Positions 1 to 6,589 of a stretch of 20,338 nucleotides of DNA are shown piece after piece. Each line of letters opens with the position of its first letter. Positions within the stretch are counted from its first letter, which is position 1. The stretch covers positions 1 through 20,338 of the forward strand of contig CAYYKK010000116.1 of NCBI GenBank assembly GCA_964467935.1. Direction: 5' to 3'. The notes below the pieces were generated by a model. The model did no database searches, was not told where the DNA came from, and was given only the letters and a program-made list of their open reading frames with translations. Source of the DNA: CAYYKK01 sp964467935. Lineage in GTDB: Bacteria; Myxococcota_A; Polyangia; Polyangiales; Polyangiaceae. The translations under genes were made by a program, and so were the position numbers.

Positions 1-650
1 CGGCGGGCTACGGGCCTCCGATCACCGCGCCTCCGCTGGTGGCGGCGCCCCGCTCTTCGAGCGCGGGCGTCGTCCTCGCGGTGGTGGCGCTCGCGCTGCT
101 CGCCATCATCGGCGCGGGCGGGCTCGCGGCGGCGTTCGTGTTCCGCTCGGCGCCGGCAGCGCTCGATGGCGACGAGAGCGCGAGCGAGGAGGACGTGCTG
201 CCCGCGCCGAAGAAGAAGCCCGCGTCGAGCGTGCGCGTCTCGCCCGATCCGACGCCGCCGCCACGACCCCAGCCGCAGGTGCCCACGCCCCCAGGGACCA
301 TCCACGAGCGCCCCTGCCCGCAGGTCGACGCGCTCTCGCCGACCGCGATCGGTCCACACGCGACCGCGATCGGCCTCTCGGTGACGGGCGTGCTGACGGT
401 GTGCGAGGGCAACCTGGTCAACTTCGACTGCGACGGCCCGGCCGGCACCGGCGTCACGGCGAAGGGCCCCGATGGCGACGGGCGCGCGTTCTTGCTCGAG
501 GGGCCGCGGGCCGACCTCGACCGGTTCCTCGACGCGGAGCGGAGAGAGCACGGCAGCGAAGAGACGCTCCTCGAGGGCCGCACGAAGATCCTCGTGGTCG
601 ACTTCGCCGAGCCGTTCGGGTCGAGGATGGCCGCGCGCGTCTGCCGCTGA
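1..650 (+). CDS. Single-pass membrane protein of unknown function (5' truncated)
   Basis: The frame is open from the first complete codon at position 3 and ends with TGA at 648-650. A GTG at 39 could start a 203-residue protein, but the codons before it encode a Gly/Pro/Tyr-type stretch (GYGPPITAPPL) of the kind seen in proline-rich cytoplasmic linkers, so I think the gene begins outside the window. A hydrophobic segment (about residues 9-36 counted from the GTG; AGVVLAVVALALLAIIGAGG is its core) should cross the inner membrane. It is followed by an acidic and then Pro-rich linker and a C-terminal region of about 110 residues with four Cys (near residues 93, 122, 130 and the second-last position). 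That region could be a small disulfide-stabilised extracytoplasmic domain. I do not recognise a family. It converges on the hibernation factor gene downstream. Confidence 0.7.
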   Translation, partial: AGYGPPITAPPLVAAPRSSSAGVVLAVVALALLAIIGAGGLAAAFVFRSAPAALDGDESASEEDVLPAPKKKPASSVRVSPDPTPPPRPQPQVPTPPGTIHERPCPQVDALSPTAIGPHATAIGLSVTGVLTVCEGNLVNFDCDGPAGTGVTAKGPDGDGRAFLLEGPRADLDRFLDAERREHGSEETLLEGRTKILVVDFAEPFGSRMAARVCR

Positions 651-698
651 CGTCGGCGCGCGCGGCCGCGCGTCATCCCCGCGCGGCCGAGAGACGAA

Positions 699-731
699 GA
701 GCCCCTCGCCCGATAGCTCGGTGAGGGGCTC
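699..731 (+). terminator. Stem-loop after the membrane-protein gene, candidate terminator
   Basis: The arms at 699-710 (GAGCCCCTCGCC) and 720-731 pair over 12 positions with one G-T pair and enclose a 9-nt loop. The structure lies 48 nt after the stop codon of the upstream gene, in the gap between convergent genes. No T-tract follows, so it is a plausible but not classical intrinsic terminator. It could work for either strand. Confidence 0.5.
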
Positions 732-734
732 CTC

Positions 735-758
735 GACGCTCCCGAGAGCGGGAGCGTC
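735..758 (-). terminator. Stem-loop after hpf, candidate terminator
   Basis: A perfect 9-bp inverted repeat (GACGCTCCC at 735-743 and its complement at 750-758) with a 6-nt loop begins 14 nt beyond the hpf stop codon in the direction of hpf transcription. It has no T-run. Together with the adjacent hairpin at 699-731 it forms a tandem pair filling the convergent intergenic space. Confidence 0.5.
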
Positions 759-772
759 ACGACGTCGGCGAG

Positions 773-1132
773 CTAGCCTCGCGTGCCGCGCTGCGACTCC
801 CGCTCGACTTCCTGCGCGAACTCACCCGCGCTCATCGCGCCGTGCTTCTTCGCGACCGACGCGCCCTTGTCCGACTTGATCTGCCGCTCGAGCTTGTCGA
901 TGACGAGATCGATGGAGGCCATCATGTCCTCCTTGCGCTCGTGCGCGTGGTAGTTGCCACCGCCCGCTTGGATCCTCACGTCGGCTACGTGATCGAGGCC
1001 TTCCTCGGAGAGCGTCACCTGCGCGGTCATCGCCTGCCGCAGGAACTTCTGGAGCTTGGAGACCTTCTCGTAAGCGTAGCTCTTCACTGCCTCCGTCCCA
1101 TCGATGTGCCGGAACGTGATCGTGATGTTCAT
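773..1132 (-). CDS. hpf: Ribosome hibernation promoting factor (short HPF/RaiA type)
   Basis: The 119-residue product begins MNITITFRHIDGTEAVKSYA and carries the S30AE (sigma-54 modulation) fold pattern: an N-terminal beta strand, the YAYEKVSKLQKF helix, a strand pair containing ADVRIQAGGGNYHAHE, and the second helix MASIDLVIDKLERQIK. Family members bind the 30S decoding channel in slow growth and block tRNA and mRNA binding. The protein ends shortly after the S30AE domain, so it is the short form without the C-terminal dimerisation domain of long HPF. The ATG at 1132 was chosen because a strong purine-rich ribosome binding site lies just upstream. The frame stays open for 90 more codons upstream, but that extension is Arg/Ala-rich and does not look like protein. 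The short tail after about residue 95 is charged and probably disordered. Confidence 0.93.
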   Translation of the reverse strand: MNITITFRHIDGTEAVKSYAYEKVSKLQKFLRQAMTAQVTLSEEGLDHVADVRIQAGGGNYHAHERKEDMMASIDLVIDKLERQIKSDKGASVAKKHGAMSAGEFAQEVERESQRGTRG

Positions 1133-1135
1133 GGA

Positions 1136-1147
1136 TCCTTCCTTCCT
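1136..1147 (-). promoter_or_regulatory. Ribosome binding site of hpf
   Basis: On the minus strand the 12 bases AGGAAGGAAGGA end 3 nt before the ATG at 1132. This repeated Shine-Dalgarno-like run decides the start and argues against the longer upstream frame. Confidence 0.75.
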
Positions 1148-1447
1148 GCTCACGGGAGACCGAGGGGGCTCGCCGGCGCCTGCCGTCCGAACGCTTCCCT
1201 CGAGCTGTCTCGCGGCGGGGTCGCCCTTCGTGCCGCGGCGTGCGGCTCGTCGAGCGGCACCCTTCGCGTCACCTCTGGCGAGAGGCCTCCGCTCGCCGCG
1301 CGCGATCTGCGCCGCAGCGGCCGGTGTGGCTCGTCGCCGACTTCGCGGTGGGTCGAGCCGGCGTGGGCATCGCAGCCCTCGTGCTCGAACGAGTCGTCCC
1401 AACGCGTGACCCCATCATCTGGCTTTTCTGTTCCTCCGCTTCACCCG

Positions 1448-1464
1448 GTCGCCATCGTGGCGAC
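1448..1464. repeat. 7-bp inverted repeat in the hpf upstream region
   Basis: GTCGCCA and its exact complement are separated by 3 nt. On the minus strand it begins just after a TAGAAT hexamer at 1478-1473, so it would overlap the start of an hpf transcript. It could be an operator or a 5' hairpin. No -35 element with good spacing was found. Confidence 0.3.
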
Positions 1465-1642
1465 ACGATCCGATTCTACGCAAAGACGGCTCGAAGCCAT
1501 CGAACCTTGCGGAAAAAAGACGCGTGGGGCCGCTCGTGCCCTGGGGGGTCGGAATTCGATCGACCCCGCGCGGCTTGTCCGCCATCGACGCGCGCGAAGC
1601 TGCTAGCCTTCGCTCGCGCCGCCGGAGGAGGGCTCGGGGCGA

Positions 1643-4369
1643 TCAGGCCGGCTCGTCCGGGTCGCTCTGGCGAGGCTTCGGCGCGGGGTCGCCGCTCGCG
1701 TCGAGCCGCAGGTTGAGGCGCGTGAAGACGCCCGCTGCTGCGGTATCCATGCGCTTCGCTTCGGCTTGCGCGGCGGGATCGCTCGCGTACTCGGTCTCCG
1801 TCGAGAGGAACTTCGCGAACGCCTTGAAGGTCCGGGCGAGCTCGATCTCGTTGCCGGTCTGCTCGAAGATCGACGCGCTGCGCGCGAAGTACTCCCGGGC
1901 GCTCTTCGTGTGAGTGGGGCCCCAGCCGCCGGCCGCGGTGATCTCGCCGAGCGTGCGGAGCGCGACGCCGAGGTGCACCTTGCTGCGGACCTGCGCGAAG
2001 AGATCGACGGCGCGCCCGATCGCGTCGCGCGCCTTGATGAGATCGCCTTGCAGCAGATACGCTTTGCCGAGAGCGCGCTGCACCTCGGCGAGGCCGAGCT
2101 TGTCGCCGAGCTCGTCGAACTGATCTTCGGCCTGCGTGAGGACCTCGATCGCCTTGGCCGGGTTGCCGCTCCGATACTGCGTCTCGCCGATGTTGGTGAG
2201 GACGAGGGCGATGCGGTTGCGATCGCCGATCTGCTTGGCGACCTCGAAGGCGTCCTCGAACAAACCGAGCGCGCGCGGAAAATCGCGGCTGTCCTGCGCG
2301 ATCGTGCCGAGGTTGTTGAGGGTCGCGACGACGCCGACGAGATCGCCGATCTCGCGGCGGATGGTGAGCGCCTGCTCGAAGGCCTCGAGCGCCTGCCGAA
2401 ACTCGCCCGAGTCCTGGAGCACGATGCCGAGGTTGTTGAAGCTGAGCGCGATGCTGCGACGATCGCCGAGGCGGCGACGGCGCGCGAGCCCGTCTCGCAG
2501 GTGCACGAGCGCGACGGGGTACTCCCCCTTCAGCCAAGACAGCTTGCCGATGTCGTCGGTCGTGGAGGCGACGCCGCGCTCGTCGCCGGCGGCGCGGAAG
2601 AGCGCCATCGCGGCCTCGAGGTGCTTCTGCGCGTCTTCGAGCGCGCCGGTGTCGCGGTAGAGGCGGCCGATGCGGTTGTGCGCGGCGCCGCCCTTGTGGA
2701 GCAGGTTCAGCCGATAGGCGAGCGTGAGCATCTCGCGAAACGCGGAGAGCGCGTCGTCGATGCGGCCCGAGAGCAGGAGCACGTCGCCGTAGTCGTGGAG
2801 CGCGTCGATGCGGCGCCCGACGTACGCGTCGCCGCAGAGCTCGAGGCCCCGCTCGTAGTACTCGCACGCCTTCGAGCTCGCGTAGCGCGCGCGCGCCGCC
2901 TGCCCCGCGTCGAGGTAGTCGAGGCCGGCCCGCACGGTGTCGCCCGCCTTCTCGCGGTGCTCGGCGAGCATGGCGATGTACTCCTCGTTCGAGCGGATCG
3001 TCTCCTGGTGATCCATCCAGTCGGCGAGCACGGTGTGGTAGCGCTTGAGCGCGGCCGGCGCGGTTCGCTTCTGGATCGTCTCGCGCTCCTTGTTGTGCTT
3101 GAAGATGTACTCGTCCGAGTTCGGGAACGTCGAGTCGGGCAGCTTCAGGATGTAGTCGCGGTCGACGAGCTCCGCGAGCGTGCCCTGGATCTTCGCGAGC
3201 TCGACCTCGGAGATCTTCGGGATCACGGCGGAGCCCTCGCGCGGCGCGTCGCCGCCGAGGCGCCAGACGTCGGGCGCCTCCTTGCCCATGCGCAAGAGCG
3301 GGAGGAACCCGGCGCTCCAGAAGACGCTGCCCATCGCCGCGCCGAGCTCGAGCAGACGACGCTCCTCCGGCTCGAGCGCGGCGAGGCGCGCGTTCACCGC
3401 GTCCTCGATGGTGAGCGGGAGGCGCGCCGTGTCGAGCTTGTCGAGGTGGACCTTCCACTTCGGTTGCTCGCTGAGGACCGTCTCCTCTTCGAGCACGCCC
3501 TTGTCGTGGTAGATGCGGACCATCTGCTCGAGCAACAAGGGATTCCCGCCCGCGAAGCCGACGGCGAGATCGACGAGCTGAGCGGGGACGGCGTCGTCCT
3601 GGCGGCACGGCTCGAGGAGCGCCTCCATCACGCGCGCGGCGGTCGAGTCGGAGAGCGGACCGAGCTCGACGATGGTGTGCCGCGACTCGCCCGAGCGGTG
3701 GAAAGGCTCGCTGTGGACGAGGAGCTCCGGTCGCGCGGTGCAGATCACGAGGAGCGGCCCCGTGAGGTACTCGAGCAGGTAGCGGAGGAGATCGAGCGAG
3801 TCCTCGTGTGCGTTCTCGACGCCCTCGAAGACGAGACAGATGGGGCTGTGCTGCGCGTCGGCCTCGAGGAAGGCCTTCACGATCGCGCGGCGCATGAGCC
3901 TGCCCTCGACCGCGTCTCCTTGGATCGAGCGCGTGAGCGGGCTCTCCTCGAAGGGCAGGTCGAGGAACTGACCGAGGAAGTAGCAGACGTCGCCGACCTT
4001 GCGATCGTCGAGCACCGTGGCGACCTGCGAGCGCACGGCCGTCTTCGCCTCCTCCTTGTCCATGCCCTCGACGAGGCCGAAGCGCATGCGGAGCAGCCGC
4101 GCGAACATGCCGTAGGCGGCGTCGGCGTCGCGCGCCGGCCCACGGTAGACGCGCGGGAGGAGCGAGCTGCCGGCGCGATGCTTGACGACGAACTCCTGAA
4201 CGAGGCGGCTCTTGCCGATGCCCTGCGGGCCGACCAACGTGACGATGCGCGTCTCTTTGCGGACCTCGACCGCCTCGAGCGCCTCGTCGAGGACGGCCAT
4301 CTCCGCGTCGCGGCCGAGCAGGGGCGCGCGTGCGCCGCTGACGAGCCCGAAGTTCTGATCTCTGTTCAT
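1643..4369 (-). CDS. AAA+/STAND-like ATPase with C-terminal TPR array
   Basis: This 908-residue protein has an N-terminal AAA_16-type ATPase. The entry motif LLGRDAEMAVLDEAL lies at about residues 17-31, the Walker A GPQGIGKS at 47-54, a Walker B-like strand ICLVFEGVENAHEDS at 177-191, and a sensor-like ICTARPELL near 208-218. The Walker B position reads FEG where relatives have two acidic residues, so hydrolysis may be weak. A winged-helix/helical linker leads into at least seven TPR-like repeats between about residues 560 and 860 (for example SIALSFNNLGIVLQDSGEF and VATLNNLGTIAQDSRDF). Such modules sense a ligand or partner through the TPRs and switch by nucleotide exchange. In myxobacteria they are often fused to Ser/Thr kinases or cyclases, but no such domain is present here. 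The ATG at 4369 has no clear Shine-Dalgarno. The gene is divergent from the membrane-protein gene at 4546. Confidence 0.88.
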   Translation of the reverse strand: MNRDQNFGLVSGARAPLLGRDAEMAVLDEALEAVEVRKETRIVTLVGPQGIGKSRLVQEFVVKHRAGSSLLPRVYRGPARDADAAYGMFARLLRMRFGLVEGMDKEEAKTAVRSQVATVLDDRKVGDVCYFLGQFLDLPFEESPLTRSIQGDAVEGRLMRRAIVKAFLEADAQHSPICLVFEGVENAHEDSLDLLRYLLEYLTGPLLVICTARPELLVHSEPFHRSGESRHTIVELGPLSDSTAARVMEALLEPCRQDDAVPAQLVDLAVGFAGGNPLLLEQMVRIYHDKGVLEEETVLSEQPKWKVHLDKLDTARLPLTIEDAVNARLAALEPEERRLLELGAAMGSVFWSAGFLPLLRMGKEAPDVWRLGGDAPREGSAVIPKISEVELAKIQGTLAELVDRDYILKLPDSTFPNSDEYIFKHNKERETIQKRTAPAALKRYHTVLADWMDHQETIRSNEEYIAMLAEHREKAGDTVRAGLDYLDAGQAARARYASSKACEYYERGLELCGDAYVGRRIDALHDYGDVLLLSGRIDDALSAFREMLTLAYRLNLLHKGGAAHNRIGRLYRDTGALEDAQKHLEAAMALFRAAGDERGVASTTDDIGKLSWLKGEYPVALVHLRDGLARRRRLGDRRSIALSFNNLGIVLQDSGEFRQALEAFEQALTIRREIGDLVGVVATLNNLGTIAQDSRDFPRALGLFEDAFEVAKQIGDRNRIALVLTNIGETQYRSGNPAKAIEVLTQAEDQFDELGDKLGLAEVQRALGKAYLLQGDLIKARDAIGRAVDLFAQVRSKVHLGVALRTLGEITAAGGWGPTHTKSAREYFARSASIFEQTGNEIELARTFKAFAKFLSTETEYASDPAAQAEAKRMDTAAAGVFTRLNLRLDASGDPAPKPRQSDPDEPA

Positions 4370-4420
4370 GGATCGTGCAGTCGAAGGACGGCCCCGGCCG
4401 AGTCGGCCCGGAGCACCGAG

Positions 4421-4448
4421 ATTATCAGTCGCGCGAGGCGTAGGCCAA
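4421..4448 (-). promoter_or_regulatory. Candidate sigma-70-type promoter of the ATPase gene
   Basis: On the minus strand TTGGCC (4448-4443) and GATAAT (4426-4421) are separated by 16 nt. Transcription would begin near 4414, giving a leader of about 45 nt. The hexamers fit a housekeeping promoter moderately well and sit in a small AT-richer island of the 176-bp divergent region. Confidence 0.4.
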
Positions 4449-4506
4449 AAGCGGCCCCGCGGCGAGGCCTGGCGTGTCGTCTCGCCCGCCCCGTCGCCCC
4501 GCCCTA

Positions 4507-4534
4507 TTAGCGCACCTCACGCCGTTCCGATAAG
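4507..4534 (+). promoter_or_regulatory. Candidate promoter of the EAD-like membrane-protein gene
   Basis: TTAGCG (4507-4512) and GATAAG (4529-4534) lie 16 nt apart, and the ATG follows at 4546. Transcription would start only a few bases before the ATG. No Shine-Dalgarno is visible, so the mRNA may be leaderless. The -35 match is weak. Confidence 0.3.
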
Positions 4535-4545
4535 CTCGCTTTTCG

Positions 4546-5730
4546 ATGGCGAGCGCACTGGACATCGGGGAGCTGCGGCTTCGGGTGGAGGGCAGCTTCA
4601 CCGGGACCGAGCTGCGCCAGCTCGCGAGCAAATGGGGCCTGGTCGCCGAGCCCGCGTGGGACAGGAGCCCGTCGGACCTGGTGCGGGGGCTGCTCAAGCA
4701 GGCCGACCGGATGTTCGGCACCGCCGAGCTCGTGCGGAGGCTCCGGGTCGAGAAGCCGCTCGTGGAGTGGCCGGACGTCGACACCGCCGACGCGGAGAAG
4801 TGGGGTCCCAAGTCGGTGACCCAGCTCGGGATCGGCCCGGGCGGCGACGACGAGGCGACCGTGGTGACGAGCGGGCCTCCGTCGACCGGGCTCGGCGGCG
4901 GAGAAGCGCCCGACCTCGGCGCGCTCGAGCTCCCGGAGAGCGCGGGCGACGGGTCGGCGCCGCCTTCGGACGGCTCCGCCGCGGCCGCCGCGATCGCGGG
5001 CGATCCGGGCGGCGCACCGCAGCCGACGCTCGACGGCGCGCCTGCTCCCTCGGAGCCTGCACCGGGCTCGGCGAGCGCACAGGGCCCCGCGAGCGCGCGA
5101 CGCCCTGCGACCGCCGCGCCCTTTCCGGGGACGGCGTCGCCTGCGCCGGAGAAGGCGCGCGAGGGGGTCGACCCGAAGATCCTCGTCGCCGTCGCGGGCC
5201 TCATGTTCGGCCTGGCGGTGGTCGCGTTCGGCGCGGGGCTCTTGTGGTCGCGTCGGGCGAGCGCTCCAGAAGGGCCGAAGGCGGCGGCCGCGGCGCGCCC
5301 GAACGCGGTCGCCGTGCGCGCCGTCGGCGTCTTCGAGTCGGCGCTGCTCAGCGTCGCCACGCGCTGCGAGGTCGACGTCGACGGTCCGCCCACGAGCGAG
5401 ATCCTCGCGGCCGCGCAGGAGGGCTGCGGGCGCGCGACGCGTGACGCCCGTCGGCGCGCCTTGAACGACGCCTCGGCGCCGCTGCCGCTCGATCCCGCGA
5501 GGCCGCGCCCCCGCGAGCCGAAGGACGCCGACGATCCGAGGCCCGTGCGCGCGCCGACGGCGGGCGCGCCGCAGAGGCCGAGCTGCCTCTCGGGTTGCGC
5601 CGGGATCAAGTCGAGCTGCATGGACAACTGCGGGCCCGAGCCTGGTGATGCATCGAAGTTCGATGTGTGGCAGGCATGCAGTGGTCGCTGCCTTGCATCT
5701 GAATCTCGGTGTCGTTTGTCCTGTCGCTGA
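4546..5730 (+). CDS. Membrane protein: EAD-like N-terminus, linker, TM helix, duplicated CX3C tail
   Basis: This 394-residue protein has four parts. Residues about 5-75 form a compact helical domain (GELRLRVEGSF, TELRQLASKWGL, SDLVRGLLKQADRMFGTAEL, VRRLRVEKPLVEW). Its spacing and conserved Leu/Phe pattern resemble the effector-associated or death-like adaptor domains of bacterial STAND systems; this is my reading of the pattern, not a database hit. Residues about 85-205 are an Ala/Pro/Gly/Asp-rich linker. Residues about 213-235 are a hydrophobic helix (ILVAVAGLMFGLAVVAFGAG). The C-terminal part, presumably extracytoplasmic, ends in eight Cys arranged as C-x3-C-x6-C-x3-C twice (347, 351, 358, 362 and 378, 382, 389, 393), with 15 residues between the sets. 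The N-terminal domain would be cytoplasmic. The start lacks a Shine-Dalgarno. The gene is divergent from the AAA-TPR gene. No enzymatic motif is visible. Confidence 0.82.
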   Translation: MASALDIGELRLRVEGSFTGTELRQLASKWGLVAEPAWDRSPSDLVRGLLKQADRMFGTAELVRRLRVEKPLVEWPDVDTADAEKWGPKSVTQLGIGPGGDDEATVVTSGPPSTGLGGGEAPDLGALELPESAGDGSAPPSDGSAAAAAIAGDPGGAPQPTLDGAPAPSEPAPGSASAQGPASARRPATAAPFPGTASPAPEKAREGVDPKILVAVAGLMFGLAVVAFGAGLLWSRRASAPEGPKAAAAARPNAVAVRAVGVFESALLSVATRCEVDVDGPPTSEILAAAQEGCGRATRDARRRALNDASAPLPLDPARPRPREPKDADDPRPVRAPTAGAPQRPSCLSGCAGIKSSCMDNCGPEPGDASKFDVWQACSGRCLASESRCRLSCR

Positions 5731-5832
5731 GCCGCGCGCGCGGGTCGTTACGCATCGCATCAGGCGCCGTTTCGCGCACCGAGGGCGCGTGGGTGATGGT
5801 GTCCTCCGCCGGATTGGGCTACGAAGCGGCCC

Positions 5833-6579
5833 ATGGACAAGGTGCAGAAGAGCGCGCTCGATGCCGTGCGCGACATCACCGACGGCGCGACGATCCTGGC
5901 CGGCGGATTCGGCCTCTGTGGCATCCCCGAGGGCTCGATCCGGGCGCTCCGCGAGCTCGGCACGAAGAACCTCACGTTCGTGTCGAACAACTGCGGGGTC
6001 GACGACTTCGGACTCGGGATCCTGCTCGGCAACCGGCAGATCAAGAAGATGATCTCGTCGTACGTCGGCGAGAACAAGGAGTTCGAGCGCCAGTACCTCT
6101 CGGGTGAGCTCGAGGTGGAGCTCACGCCGCAAGGGACCCTCGCCGAGCGCATCCGCGCCGGCGGCGCGGGCATCCCCGCGTTCTACACGCCGACGGGCGT
6201 CCACACCGCCGTGAGCGATGGAGGCATGCCGGTCCTCTACGGCGAGGGTGGCGTCGTGAAGAAGTACTCCGAGAAGAAGGAGATCCGATCCTTCGACGGC
6301 AAGGACTACGTCCTCGAGCCCGCCATCACCGGCGACTTCGCGCTCGTCAAGGCGTGGAAGGGCGATCGGTACGGCAACCTCGTCTACCGACACACGGCGA
6401 TGAACTTCAACCCGATGATGGCGATGGCAGCGAGGGTGACGATCGCCGAGGTCGAGGAGCTCGTGCCCGTCGGCACGCTCGATCCCAACACCGTGCACAC
6501 CCCCGGGATCTACGTGCAGCGCATCTATCAGGGCACCGGATACGAGAAGCGCATCGAGCGCCGGACCGTGAGGAACTGA
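5833..6579 (+). CDS. scoA: 3-oxoacid (succinyl-CoA:acetoacetate) CoA-transferase subunit A
   Basis: The 248-residue product belongs to CoA-transferase family I, alpha subunit. The signature DGATILAGGFGLCGIPE lies at residues 17-33, and further typical stretches are FVSNNCGVDDFGLG, PQGTLAERIRAGGAGIPAFY and DYVLEPAITGDFALVKAWKG. With subunit B it moves CoA from succinyl-CoA to acetoacetate or another 3-oxoacid, letting the cell use ketone bodies or recycle acetoacetyl units. It acts in the cytoplasm as an A2B2-type enzyme. Length is normal for the family. The ATG at 5833 fits the family N-terminus, although no strong Shine-Dalgarno precedes it. The 102-bp gap upstream should contain the operon promoter, but I could not identify one with confidence. 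Subunit B follows after 10 nt. Confidence 0.93.
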   Translation: MDKVQKSALDAVRDITDGATILAGGFGLCGIPEGSIRALRELGTKNLTFVSNNCGVDDFGLGILLGNRQIKKMISSYVGENKEFERQYLSGELEVELTPQGTLAERIRAGGAGIPAFYTPTGVHTAVSDGGMPVLYGEGGVVKKYSEKKEIRSFDGKDYVLEPAITGDFALVKAWKGDRYGNLVYRHTAMNFNPMMAMAARVTIAEVEELVPVGTLDPNTVHTPGIYVQRIYQGTGYEKRIERRTVRN

Positions 6580-6584
6580 GGAGG
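6580..6584 (+). promoter_or_regulatory. Ribosome binding site of scoB
   Basis: GGAGG directly follows the scoA stop codon and is 5 nt before the scoB ATG, an ideal Shine-Dalgarno that supports coupled, balanced translation of the two subunits. Confidence 0.8.
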
Positions 6585-6589
6585 ACGAC

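Larger units (their letters stand above)
1133..1642. other. 510-bp gene-free stretch upstream of hpf
   Basis: I found no convincing gene here. The open frames are Arg/Ala/Ser-rich and have no recognisable domain. The half next to 1643 would hold the 3' end of the ATPase transcript. On the minus strand a 7-bp stem (1545-1551 with 1561-1567) is followed about 25 nt later by a run of six T (complement of the A-run near 1513-1518), which is a loose terminator candidate. Next comes a TAGAAT hexamer (complement of 1473-1478) that could be a -10 element for hpf, and a perfect 7-bp inverted repeat at 1448-1464. If that promoter is used, the hpf leader would be over 300 nt. Confidence 0.4.

Noticed and set aside
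1133..1402. N-terminal extension of hpf to a start at 1402
   Set aside because: The extra 90 residues are Arg/Ala/Gly/Pro-rich, while the ATG at 1132 has a strong ribosome binding site and matches the family start.
1766..4510. Long open frame (914 codons) on the + strand opposite the AAA-TPR gene
   Set aside because: Its product is a monotonous Arg/Glu/Ala/Leu/Asp/Val mix with no domain, as expected for the antisense of a high-GC gene. The minus-strand product has clear ATPase and TPR motifs.
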